Origin: Planctomycetota bacterium
Lineage (GTDB): Bacteria; Planctomycetota; B15-G4
Direction of reading: 5' to 3'
DNA length: 64,000 nt
NCBI GenBank assembly: GCA_021604805.1
Contig: BQJR01000001.1
Coordinates: 248,001-312,000, forward strand
Below are positions 33,246 through 41,428 of this stretch, piece after piece (position 1 is the stretch's first letter; each line of letters starts with the position of its first letter). A program made the translations under genes and the position numbers. The notes under the pieces are model-generated. The model had not been told where the DNA came from and ran no database searches. It saw only the letters and a program-made list of their open reading frames with translations.

Positions 33246-33938
33246 ATGAACCGCCTCGCCGACCGCCTCGCCGCGACGCGCCACGCGCTGGACCGCGCCG
33301 CTCGAGCCAGCGACCGGGCCGCAGAGAGCGTGCGGCTCGTGGTGGTCACGAAGTCGGCGCCGCCGAGCGTGTTCGCCGAGCTCGCCGAGTTGGGCGTGGC
33401 CGACCTCGGTGAGAACCGCGTGCAGGGGGCTGCCGAGCGCTTGGCCGGTTGGCGCACCGCGTTCCGCTGGCATTTCATCGGCAGCCTGCAAGCCAACAAG
33501 GTGCGCAAGGCCTTGCCGCTCTTCGACGTGTTCCATGGCGTCGACTCGATCGAGCTGATGCAGCGCATCGATCGCGTGGCGGGCGAGCTGGGCGTCGCGC
33601 CCGAACTCTTCCTGCAAGTCAACGTGTCGGGCGAAGCGAGCAAGCACGGGCTCGCGCCCGAGAGCTTGCCTGCCGCTCTCGAGGCCGCCGCCGTGCTGCA
33701 ACACGCTCGCGTGCGCGGATTGATGACGATGGCGCCGCGCAGCGATGACCCCGAGCTCGCGCGTCCCCACTTCGCCGCGCTGGCCGCGCTCGCGCGTCGG
33801 CTCGGACCACCTGGCGCCGCCGTGGAGCTGTCCGAGCTCTCGATGGGCATGAGTCAGGACCACCTCGTGGCCGTGCAGGAGGGCGCCACCCTCGTGCGCA
33901 TCGGCCGTCATCTCACCGAACCCTCGAGCTTGGCGTAG
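33246..33938 (+). CDS. YggS/PLPBP-family pyridoxal phosphate homeostasis protein
   Basis: Single-domain TIM-barrel PLP carrier that buffers pyridoxal phosphate and affects amino-acid metabolism. It has 230 residues. The PLP lysine is Lys36 in VVVTKSAPP. Family motifs are DLGENRVQ, WHFIGSLQANKVR, VHGVDS-like FHGVDSIEL, QVNVSGEASKHG, RGLMTMAP and SMGMSQDHLVAVQEGATLVRIG. The ATG at 33246 has CGGAG upstream; the frame is open further up without homology. It ends 9 bp before the FG-GAP gene start. Confidence 0.95.
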   Translation: MNRLADRLAATRHALDRAARASDRAAESVRLVVVTKSAPPSVFAELAELGVADLGENRVQGAAERLAGWRTAFRWHFIGSLQANKVRKALPLFDVFHGVDSIELMQRIDRVAGELGVAPELFLQVNVSGEASKHGLAPESLPAALEAAAVLQHARVRGLMTMAPRSDDPELARPHFAALAALARRLGPPGAAVELSELSMGMSQDHLVAVQEGATLVRIGRHLTEPSSLA

Positions 33939-33941
33939 ACT
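33936..33941 (+). promoter_or_regulatory. -10-like hexamer at leaderless spacing before the FG-GAP gene
   Basis: TAGACT ends exactly 6 bp before the ATG at 33948, the same spacing as in the ArsR-methyltransferase promoter. No ribosome site precedes the ATG, and the hexamer lies in the end of yggS. No -35 is visible. Confidence 0.35.
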
Positions 33942-33947
33942 CCAGTG

Positions 33948-35603
33948 ATGCGTGCCGCCTGCCTGTTTCCTGTTCTTGTGCTCGGTGCTCTCGCGAGCGC
34001 TCCGCGTGCCGACGACCTCGTGCCGAGCCTCATCGAAGCGGTGCACGCAGAGCCGACCGACCCGGTCTTCGCGGGGCTCAAGATCCTGCTGCAGCCCGAC
34101 GCGCTCTGGCAGGTGCCCGACCTGCAAGGCGTGCGCTGCCTGGAATCGCTGCCCGACGTGAGCGGCGACGGTCATGCCGACTTCGCCGTGGGGCGCGGCC
34201 CCGAAGTCTCGGTCGCGCGCCCGCTCGAGGTGCGTGACGGCGCCGACGGCTCGGTGATCTGGCGTGCGCCCGCGGGTGTCGGCTTCCGCAGCTTGCGCGC
34301 CTTGGCGCAGCGCGACGGTCGGCTCGCGGCCGCCGCGACCTCGCCGCGTGGACGCGTGGCGGTGCACGCCGCGGCCACCGGCGCCGTGCTCTGGGAACGC
34401 GATCTGGCGCCCGCCGCACTGGGCAACGTCACGCTGCACACGGTGCGCTGGATCGACGACATGAACGCCGACAGCGTGCCCGACCTGCTCGTTGCTGCCG
34501 GCGAAGGGCGCGACGCGGGCTTCCTGCTCTCGGGCGCCGACGGCACAACCCTCTGGGCGCACGAAGCGGGCGACGTCGTGTACGACATCAGCGTGCTCGC
34601 CGACTTGAACGCCGATGGTCGCCCCGAGATCACGCTCTGCGGCGGGGACGACAGCCCCTTCCTCACCCTGGTCGACGGCGTCAGCGGCGCGCCCATCTGG
34701 TCCGAAGCGCTCGACGGCCCGGGCTCCGCTCTCGTCACCCTCAGTGACCAAACCGACGACGGCGTGCCCGAGCTGGCGGTCGGCCAGTTCAACGCCCCGT
34801 CCAAGTGCCTGTTGCTCATCGACGGCGCGCAGGGCACGCGCATCTGGGAGTCGCTCGAGCTGGAAACGGGCGGCGTGACCACGCTGCTCGCCTTGCCCGA
34901 CTTGGTCGGCACCGGCCTCACCGACATCGGCGTGGGCTCCTTCGACAACGCCTTCTCCGGCGTGCTCGCGCTCAACGGCATCGCACAGTGGCGCCGCGAG
35001 ACGAGCTCGAACAACGGTGGTCACGTGTTCTCGATCGTGGATGCCGGCGACCTCGACGGCAACGGCACCACCGACGTGGTGGGCGCCGCGATGGATCACC
35101 AGCTCTGGTTCGTCGAAGGCTTCGTGGGCCAGTTCCTCTCGCGCTTCACAACGCGCTCGCGCTGTCGCGTGGTGATCGCTCTCCCGGATCAAACGGGTGA
35201 CGGGCGCAAGGAACTGCTGCTCGCCAGCTCCGACGGCCTGACCCTCGTGGACGGCAACGCAGGGCTTGCCGGCGGCCCCGTCACCGAGGTGGAAGCGCCC
35301 GCCGATCTGAGCCTCGAGACCGTGATCACTCAATGGACGCTGCCGTCCACCCACATGTTGATCCTGGCGGCGCTGGGCACGGGCAGCTTTCAGCTCCCCG
35401 CCTACGGCGAACTCGGCTTGGATCTCGACACGATGGTCACCGTGCTTTCAGGCACGGCTCCGGGCGCGGGGATCGCGGTGGTCTTGCTGCCGCCCTTTCC
35501 GCCCTCGGCAAGCGGCTTGAGGATCTACCTGCAGAGTGCGAGTGTCTACGAGCCCGGCGTGTTCGGGCTGTTCAGCGAGGTCACGGGATTCACCGTGCCC
35601 TGA
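33948..35603 (+). CDS. Secreted FG-GAP/VCBS-repeat protein
   Basis: A 551-residue exported protein. The N-terminus (MRAACLFPVLVLGALASAPRAD) is a signal peptide. The body has about seven FG-GAP-type repeats with calcium-site motifs such as DVSGDGHADFAVG, DMNADSVPDLLVA, DLNADGRPEITL, DDGVPELAVG, DLDGNGTTDVVG and QTGDGRKELLL, which suggests an integrin-like propeller. The C-terminal ~100 residues form a separate hydrophobic beta domain (VTVLSGTAPG to GFTVP), a pattern often seen at the end of secreted proteins in deep planctomycetes. An alternative GTG lies at 33945. Confidence 0.85.
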   Translation: MRAACLFPVLVLGALASAPRADDLVPSLIEAVHAEPTDPVFAGLKILLQPDALWQVPDLQGVRCLESLPDVSGDGHADFAVGRGPEVSVARPLEVRDGADGSVIWRAPAGVGFRSLRALAQRDGRLAAAATSPRGRVAVHAAATGAVLWERDLAPAALGNVTLHTVRWIDDMNADSVPDLLVAAGEGRDAGFLLSGADGTTLWAHEAGDVVYDISVLADLNADGRPEITLCGGDDSPFLTLVDGVSGAPIWSEALDGPGSALVTLSDQTDDGVPELAVGQFNAPSKCLLLIDGAQGTRIWESLELETGGVTTLLALPDLVGTGLTDIGVGSFDNAFSGVLALNGIAQWRRETSSNNGGHVFSIVDAGDLDGNGTTDVVGAAMDHQLWFVEGFVGQFLSRFTTRSRCRVVIALPDQTGDGRKELLLASSDGLTLVDGNAGLAGGPVTEVEAPADLSLETVITQWTLPSTHMLILAALGTGSFQLPAYGELGLDLDTMVTVLSGTAPGAGIAVVLLPPFPPSASGLRIYLQSASVYEPGVFGLFSEVTGFTVP

Positions 35604-35655
35604 GCAGCGCGCTCGCGTGTCCGGGCTGCACCCTCACCCGTGAGACGTCGCCGCC

Positions 35656-36303
35656 GTGAGCCCCCCCGCCGACCCCGCGTCTTCAGCACACAGCGCTCCG
35701 CTGCGCATCGCGGTGCTGCTCTCGGGTGGCGGCCGCACGCTGCTCAACCTCTGCGAGCGCATCGCCGACGGCAGCTTGCCCGTGCGCGTGGCGGGCGTGG
35801 TGAGCAGCTTGCGCAGCGCGCGCGGCGTGGAGCGCGCACGCGCGCTCGGCTTGCGAGTGAAGGTGTTGCGTCCTCGCGACTTCGCGTCGCAGGCCGAGTT
35901 CGCTACCGCGCAAGCCGAGCACCTCGACACGCTCGACGTGCAGCTCGTGATCATGGCCGGCTACTTGGTGCACTTCCCCGTGCCCGAGCGTTGGCGCGGT
36001 CGCATCCTGAACATCCACCCCTCGTTGCTGCCGCGCCATGGTGGGCAAGGCATGTTCGGTGATCGCGTGCACGCGGCCGTGTTGGCCGCAGGCGATCGCG
36101 AGTCGGGTTGCACGGTGCATGTGGTCGACGACGAGTACGACAGCGGTCCAGTGCTCGCTGCCACGCGCGTCCCCGTGCACCCCGGTGACGACGTGGACAG
36201 TTTGGCCGCGCGCGTGTTCGAGGCTGAGTGCGAGACCTATCCGCGAGCCATCCTGAAGCACGCCCGCGCACTGGGTTTGCTGCCCGCGGAAGCGGCCGAC
36301 TGA
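35656..36303 (+). CDS. purN: Phosphoribosylglycinamide formyltransferase
   Basis: Third step of purine synthesis, transferring formyl from 10-formyl-tetrahydrofolate to GAR. It has 215 residues. The catalytic set is intact: Asn119 and His121 in NIHPSLLP, and Asp162 in the VVDDEYDSGP segment. LLSGGGRTLLNL near the N-terminus binds phosphate, and VIMAGYLVHF precedes the active site. The start is GTG at 35656. It is 52 bp behind the FG-GAP gene and convergent with the DUF4340 gene (9-bp gap). It is separated from purC-purE by about 20 kb. Confidence 0.95.
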   Translation: MSPPADPASSAHSAPLRIAVLLSGGGRTLLNLCERIADGSLPVRVAGVVSSLRSARGVERARALGLRVKVLRPRDFASQAEFATAQAEHLDTLDVQLVIMAGYLVHFPVPERWRGRILNIHPSLLPRHGGQGMFGDRVHAAVLAAGDRESGCTVHVVDDEYDSGPVLAATRVPVHPGDDVDSLAARVFEAECETYPRAILKHARALGLLPAEAAD

Positions 36304-36312
36304 ACGCCGCGC

Positions 36313-38148
36313 TCAGCCACCGTTGAGCAGCTCTTCGAAGCGCTGCAACAGCTGATCCGCCACGACCAACTCCGCGTTCGGCACCCCGCTCCAGTGTGCG
36401 CGCACGACGCGGTAACCCAAGACCTTCTGTGTCTCGTTCAGCGCAGGACGGCGCAGGCGCAGCAGGCCGAGTTCCTCGCCGTCGGCGTCGAGCCAACGCA
36501 GGCTCCACGGGTACTGCGGAGCGTCGTCGGGGAGCGGTTCCCAGGCCAGGCCGCGCAAGCCTTCGAGCACGTCGAGGCCGAGCCCGAGGCGACGACCGAG
36601 GGAGTCGTCACCCGTGACCGTGGCATGTCCGTTGTGATCCACGACGCGTTGCAACTCGAGCGGCGCGTCGAGCTCCGGGAGCTGGATCTGTTGCGTGCTC
36701 CAGCTGTTCTTGGAGAGCTCCACGGGGATCAGGCTGCGCAGGCGGTCGGGCAGGAAGGGATCTTCGAGATCGAGTTCGTGTGGGGCGAGCACGATGCCTT
36801 CGCCGGGGCGTGAGCTGAGTCGGGCGAGCTCTGCGCCGTCGGGTCCGGTGAGCAACTCCAGGTGTTCGCTGACGGTGCGGCCGCCCGCGTCCCAGCCCAC
36901 GCGCAGCTCGAGGCGCGCGTCGGCTTTCGGCTCAGGCACGAACTCCTCGGCGCGCAGGCTGTCGAGCCCGAGCAGGAAGTCGCTGAGGCTGGAGCGTCCG
37001 TCGCGCGGCACGCTGTCGACGCTCACGCCGGCGAGGCGTTCGGGGGCGCGGAAGGTCCAGTCGCCGCGCGGACCACGACGGATGTCGAGCAGCAGTTCGT
37101 CTCCGCGTTGCACGCTCACGTGACGTGCGCGATCGGCGAGCGGTGGCAGCAGCACCGGGTCGAGGAAGGAGCGCGTGTCGGCGGTCCAGATGCCGGAGAG
37201 ACCCTGCGGTTCGAGGGCCAGGATCTTGTGGCCGTCGTCGCGGATGGCCCACACGGGGTCGCTGTCACGCCATCCGTCCATGAGAAACACGCGCAGCGGC
37301 GCTTCGCCTTGCGGGCGCAGCTCGATCATGGTGGAGCGCGAGAGGTCGTCGCGTGCACGTTCGTCGGGTGTGGGCAGACCGAGATTGCGCAGGTTCTCGA
37401 GGCGCGGGTTGGTCTCTGACACGGAACGCTGATCGAGGTACTGCAGCGAGAGCACGAGCGCGTCGAGGTGCGAGGCGTTGCCGCGGCCGGGCATCGGTTC
37501 GTTCACGCGCCAGCCGCGCGCGTCGCGGTCTGCGTCGAGCCACACGCGCTCGGCGGTCGCGATGCGGATGCCGTGCACGCCCGCCTTGTATTTGCGAAAG
37601 ATGCTCTTGTCGACGTAGTCGTAGGGCCGCAGGTATTCGCTGAAGGTGCGCAGGCCGAGCGAGATGAGCAGCACTTCGTCACTGTCGCCGCGGCGCGCGA
37701 AGTCTCCTTTGCCGAGCGGGTCTTCCTTGCCGAGCAGCAGCTCGACTTCGCGGTCCCCCATCATCACGCGGAGGCGACGCACGTCGGGTTCAGTGAGACC
37801 GACGTCGGCGGGGTCGAGCTTCACGCCTTGGCGTTCGATCGGGATGACCTTGATCGCCGCGAGCGTGCGCAACAGCTCGTCGACGATCTCCTGCTCGGCG
37901 TACTCCGGCGCGGGGAACACGATCTCCCAGTCGCCCTGTGGCTCGCGCTTGATCTCGATCCAGTCGCCGCCTTCGAGGCCGCCGCGCGTCTCCACCCCCA
38001 CACCTGTGACGGCATCCATCTCGAGGCCCGGGAACACGTAGCCGCCATCGGCGGGCGGCGGCAACAGCGCGTCTTCTTTCTGAGCGAAACGCCACAGGAA
38101 GAAGGCCACGACGGCCAAGAGCAGCAGAGTGATCAGGCGGCTGCGCAT
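36313..38148 (-). CDS. DUF4340 membrane-anchored protein of the Gld-like ABC cassette
   Basis: A 611-residue protein with one N-terminal transmembrane helix (RSRLITLLLLAVVAFFLWRF) and a large beta-rich periplasmic part with the DUF4340 pattern (IKREPQGDWEIV, LLRTLAAIKVIPI, LLGKEDPLGKGDFARR, YVDKSIFRKY). DUF4340 genes commonly accompany GldG-like auxiliary proteins and an ABC transporter. Here it is the last gene of a four-gene set after the ATPase, permease and GldG-like genes. The substrate of the system is not known. The gene is 51 bp from its upstream partner. Confidence 0.88.
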   Translation of the reverse strand: MRSRLITLLLLAVVAFFLWRFAQKEDALLPPPADGGYVFPGLEMDAVTGVGVETRGGLEGGDWIEIKREPQGDWEIVFPAPEYAEQEIVDELLRTLAAIKVIPIERQGVKLDPADVGLTEPDVRRLRVMMGDREVELLLGKEDPLGKGDFARRGDSDEVLLISLGLRTFSEYLRPYDYVDKSIFRKYKAGVHGIRIATAERVWLDADRDARGWRVNEPMPGRGNASHLDALVLSLQYLDQRSVSETNPRLENLRNLGLPTPDERARDDLSRSTMIELRPQGEAPLRVFLMDGWRDSDPVWAIRDDGHKILALEPQGLSGIWTADTRSFLDPVLLPPLADRARHVSVQRGDELLLDIRRGPRGDWTFRAPERLAGVSVDSVPRDGRSSLSDFLLGLDSLRAEEFVPEPKADARLELRVGWDAGGRTVSEHLELLTGPDGAELARLSSRPGEGIVLAPHELDLEDPFLPDRLRSLIPVELSKNSWSTQQIQLPELDAPLELQRVVDHNGHATVTGDDSLGRRLGLGLDVLEGLRGLAWEPLPDDAPQYPWSLRWLDADGEELGLLRLRRPALNETQKVLGYRVVRAHWSGVPNAELVVADQLLQRFEELLNGG

Positions 38149-38199
38149 CTCAGGAACTCGCGCGAGAGGTTGAGGTTCGGGAAGGACGCGGCGTGGTCT

Positions 38200-39723
38200 T
38201 CATCGCCGACGACTCCACCACACGATCAGACCCAGCAGCGCGCCCGCGAGCGGCATCGCGAGCAAGACATAGAGCGTGAGCGTGCCGGCTTCGAACTCCG
38301 TGAGCTCGACGCGCGACTCGAAGAGTTCACGCGGGCGCACTTCGAGCGCGGCGTCGCGCTCGGCGAGCCAGTTGATCGAGCCCAAGGCCAGGTCCATGTT
38401 CGCGGGGCCGCCCTCGGCGAAGCCCAGCAGCGGGTTCCCCAGGAAGGACGCGCCGCTCGCGATCACGCTGCGCGTGGGCGAGTCGATGGCCACCATGATC
38501 ACGCGCGCATAAGTTTGTTCGGTGGCGTCGCGGCGGCCGTCGCCGAGTTGGCCCTGCGTGCCGAGCCTGTCGCCGAAGACTTCCACGCGCGACTCGACCA
38601 GCGGGTGCAGCACGAGTTCGGGGGGCGCGCCGCTGTGACGCGTGAGGCCGCTGCAGAAAGCGAAGCGCGCGAGCACACCTTGGCGCGAGATGGGCGCGCT
38701 GATCGGGTGCTGCGCATCGAAGCGGCGGATGTAGTGGTGCATGCGCTCTTGCGCGCTGCTGAAACCCTGCGCGAGTTGCGGGTCGGTCATCAGCAGGCTG
38801 CGTTCGCGTACCACACCGAGACGTGCGAGCAGGCTGTCGAGGTCGGGATCGGACACGCGCGGGTCGGGCGCGAGGAAGAGGCCACGCCCCGCGTCGTGAT
38901 GCGCTTGCAAGCTGGCGACGACGTCGGCGCCGAGCGGAGCACGCGGTCCGGCCACGAGCACCACGTCGACATCCTCGGGCACGCCCTGTCCACCCACGAG
39001 ATCGAGTGCGCGCACTTCGAAACCCTGTCCGCGCGCGGCTTCGGCGAGCGTGCCGTAGCCCCAGTCCCAGGGATCGTAGTCGGTGATCTCGCCGGCGCCG
39101 AAGCCGCTCAGCACACCGAGCACCGGTTGCTTCTCGTCCATCACGCTGAGCACGGCGGACGTGAGCGGGCCTTCGCCGTGCACCGACACGAGTTCAGCGG
39201 GTTGCAACCCGCCTGCGTCACCGAAGCCGCGGTTGATCGTGACCAGCTCTTCGAGGAACACGTGACGCTTGCGCGTGCCCGCCTTGAGCATCACCACGTT
39301 GCTGCGCGTGATGCCTTCTTCGAGCCGCATGGTCTCCACGGCGCCGAGGTCGGCGAAGCGATCGAGCAGGCGCAGTTTGAGTCGGCCGCCGGACGCGAGC
39401 TCGTACTCGCGCAGCAGCGTGACCAAGTAGTCGATGGCCTCCGACTGTGCGGCCACCAAGCCGTTCGCGAAGGCTTCGCTCTCGGGGCCGAGCACCGCCG
39501 TGACCTCGACGGTCTGCGGCAGTTGCGCGAGCACTTGCTTGGTCTGCGGCGTGAGCGTGTAGAGCGCCTCGGGCGTGAGGTCCACGAGCGTGCGCACGCT
39601 GGGACGCGAGGTCGCATACAAGAGCGCGCCCACGAACACGAACACGACCGCGCAGGTGGCCAGCCCCTCGAGCACGCCGGCGAAACGACGCCCCCGTCCG
39701 AATCCTCCTCCACTCAGCGCCAC
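38200..39723 (-). CDS. GldG-like ABC transporter auxiliary protein
   Basis: A 507-residue membrane protein with transmembrane helices at about 22-40 and near the C-terminus (LYVLLAMPLAGALLGLIVWW). Between them is the GldG/ABC_transp_aux domain, a Rossmann-like periplasmic part with YTLTPQTKQVLAQLPQTVEVTAV, NVVMLKAG and VVLVAGPRAPLGADVVASL. In Flavobacterium GldG works with GldA and GldF in gliding or secretion; in other phyla the cassette has no known substrate. Its start overlaps the permease gene by 10 bp, so translation is coupled. Confidence 0.9.
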   Translation of the reverse strand: MALSGGGFGRGRRFAGVLEGLATCAVVFVFVGALLYATSRPSVRTLVDLTPEALYTLTPQTKQVLAQLPQTVEVTAVLGPESEAFANGLVAAQSEAIDYLVTLLREYELASGGRLKLRLLDRFADLGAVETMRLEEGITRSNVVMLKAGTRKRHVFLEELVTINRGFGDAGGLQPAELVSVHGEGPLTSAVLSVMDEKQPVLGVLSGFGAGEITDYDPWDWGYGTLAEAARGQGFEVRALDLVGGQGVPEDVDVVLVAGPRAPLGADVVASLQAHHDAGRGLFLAPDPRVSDPDLDSLLARLGVVRERSLLMTDPQLAQGFSSAQERMHHYIRRFDAQHPISAPISRQGVLARFAFCSGLTRHSGAPPELVLHPLVESRVEVFGDRLGTQGQLGDGRRDATEQTYARVIMVAIDSPTRSVIASGASFLGNPLLGFAEGGPANMDLALGSINWLAERDAALEVRPRELFESRVELTEFEAGTLTLYVLLAMPLAGALLGLIVWWSRRR

Positions 39724-40454
39724 TTGCGGGCCTCCAGACTGCGCGTGGCCACGACCAACATGGCTAGCGTGGCGGAGGCGTAGAACACGAGCACCGAACT
39801 GTCGAGCACACCCTTGCTGAAGCCGCTCGTGAAGTGCTCGAACATCGACACGCTGCGCAGCGGGCTCACGAGCCAGTCGATCCCGATCTCATCGATGGCG
39901 ATGGGCAGCGCGAAGAACACCAAGTTGAAGGTGGTCGACGCGGCGGCAGCCACGATCTGGTTGCTGGTGAGGATCGAGAACACGAGTCCCACCGAGGTGA
40001 GCAGCGCGAGCACGCAGGTGAGCCCCACGTAGGAAGTGACCAGCTGCCCCACGGCGGGCAAGGCGCCGTAGTTGCGCAAGAGCAGGATGTGCAGCAGCGT
40101 GGGCGCCCACAGGAAACACTGGAAGATGAGTGCGCCGAGGAACTTGGCGAGCACCACTTCTCCGTCGCGGACGGGCGCCGTGAGCAGCACTTCGAGCTGT
40201 CCCGAGCGGCGTTCTTCGGCGACCAGACGCATGGTGATGAGCGGCGGCAGCAACAGCATGCAGAGCCAGAACCAGTGTCCCCCGCCGAGGAAGATCTCCA
40301 CGGTGCGTCCGACTTCGCCGGCGCCTTCGCCCAGTGCCTTCACGAAGCTGAAGCCCGAGAGGAACAGGAAGATCGTGAGCACGATGTAGGCGAGCGGCGC
40401 GAAGAAGAGGCTCTCGACCTCTCGCCAGAGCAGCGACGGCAAAGCGGTCTTCAC
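39714..40454 (-). CDS. ABC transporter permease (GldF-like, ABC-2 type)
   Basis: A 246-residue polytopic membrane protein with about six helices. It has the ABC-2 permease pattern: a long N-terminal helix, then ITMRLVAEERRSGQLEVLLTAPVRDGEVVLAKFLGAL, the conserved cytoplasmic coupling segment. The neighbours are the ATPase (4-bp ATGA overlap, 40451-40454) and the GldG-like protein. Export or membrane-remodelling is the probable role; the cargo is unknown. Confidence 0.92.
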   Translation of the reverse strand: MKTALPSLLWREVESLFFAPLAYIVLTIFLFLSGFSFVKALGEGAGEVGRTVEIFLGGGHWFWLCMLLLPPLITMRLVAEERRSGQLEVLLTAPVRDGEVVLAKFLGALIFQCFLWAPTLLHILLLRNYGALPAVGQLVTSYVGLTCVLALLTSVGLVFSILTSNQIVAAAASTTFNLVFFALPIAIDEIGIDWLVSPLRSVSMFEHFTSGFSKGVLDSSVLVFYASATLAMLVVATRSLEARKWR

Positions 40455-41371
40455 GCGGCCACGAGCTCCAAGAAGATCTCCTGCAAGCTGCGCTCGCGCG
40501 GCTCGAAGTGACGCACGGGAATCCCTGCGGCGACCAAGCTGGCGAGCAGCTGTTCGGGAGCCATCGAGGAGGGCAGGCTGACGAGTTGGAGGTCGTCGCC
40601 GTCAGCGTCGTCGGCGGGAGCGGGCGTGAGGCCTTCGGCGCTGAGTGCGCGCGTCAGGACGTCGGCTGGACCGGCGCTCCCCACCAGGAACTCGCCGCGA
40701 CGCCCCGCTGTGTCGTGCAACTCGGCGCGCGTCCCGCAGGCCAGAACGCGACCCTTGGCGATGATCGCCACCCGCGAGGCCAGCGGTTCGATCTCGGCCA
40801 GCACGTGGCTCGAGATGAGCACGGTCTTGTCGCCGCGGAAAGACGCGATCAGGTCGAGCACCTCTTTGCGCTGGCCTGGGTCGAGCCCGCCGGTGGCTTC
40901 GTCGAGGATCAGCACGGGCGGATCGCCGAGCAGTGCGTCGGCCAGACCCACGCGCTGGCGGTAGCCGCGGGAGAGCTGCCCGAGCAGGCGTCGGCGCATG
41001 GGCTCGAGCCCGCACTGCGCGAGCACCGTGTCTTGGCGGGTCTTGCGCTCGCGTGCCGTGAGACCTTTGAGGCGCCCGCGATAGTCGAGGTACTCGTTGA
41101 CGCGCGTGTCGCTCGGCACCGCGATCTGTTCGGGCAGGTAGCCGATCTTGCGGCGCACGGCGAGGCTGTCCTGCGCGACGTCGTGCCCGGCCACGGTGGC
41201 CTTACCCGAGGTGGCCGGCAGGAAGCCGGTGAGGATCTTGATCGTGGTGCTCTTGCCGGCGCCGTTCGGCCCCAGGAACCCGAGCAACTCACCCTCCTGG
41301 ATGTGGAGGCTCACGTCGTCCACCGCAACCAACTCGTGGAAGCGGCGAGTGAGATGTTCGATGCGGATCAA
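40451..41371 (-). CDS. ABC transporter ATP-binding protein (GldA-like)
   Basis: A 306-residue ATPase with Walker A GPNGAGKS at 34-41, the signature LSRGYRQR at 133-140 (R in place of the second G of LSGGQ) and Walker B VLILDEATGG with Asp157/Glu158 (most members have DEPT). The C-terminal ~80 residues match the extension of GldA/CcmA-like exporters. The start is TTG at 41371, which fits the family N-terminus exactly. The only ribosome-site-like sequence, GGGAG, lies inside the stem of a hairpin that ends 3 bp before the start, so expression may depend on that structure opening. It is the first gene of the cassette and follows dnaK by 57 bp. Confidence 0.93.
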   Translation of the reverse strand: MIRIEHLTRRFHELVAVDDVSLHIQEGELLGFLGPNGAGKSTTIKILTGFLPATSGKATVAGHDVAQDSLAVRRKIGYLPEQIAVPSDTRVNEYLDYRGRLKGLTARERKTRQDTVLAQCGLEPMRRRLLGQLSRGYRQRVGLADALLGDPPVLILDEATGGLDPGQRKEVLDLIASFRGDKTVLISSHVLAEIEPLASRVAIIAKGRVLACGTRAELHDTAGRRGEFLVGSAGPADVLTRALSAEGLTPAPADDADGDDLQLVSLPSSMAPEQLLASLVAAGIPVRHFEPRERSLQEIFLELVAA

Positions 41372-41374
41372 CGT

Positions 41375-41420
41375 CGGGTGCTCCCGGATGGCGCTCTCAG
41401 AGTGCCAAGGGGAGCACCCG
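41375..41420 (-). terminator. Long hairpin between dnaK and the ABC cassette
   Basis: Eleven-bp perfect arms (41375-41385 and 41410-41420) enclose a second stem, TGGCACTC with GAGCGCCA, which has one A-C mismatch in the minus-strand RNA. It begins 8 bp after the dnaK stop and ends 3 bp before the TTG start of the ATPase gene. It looks like the dnaK terminator, but it also sequesters the next gene's ribosome site. It could act as an attenuator. Confidence 0.65.
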
Positions 41421-41428
41421 TCGTGTGT

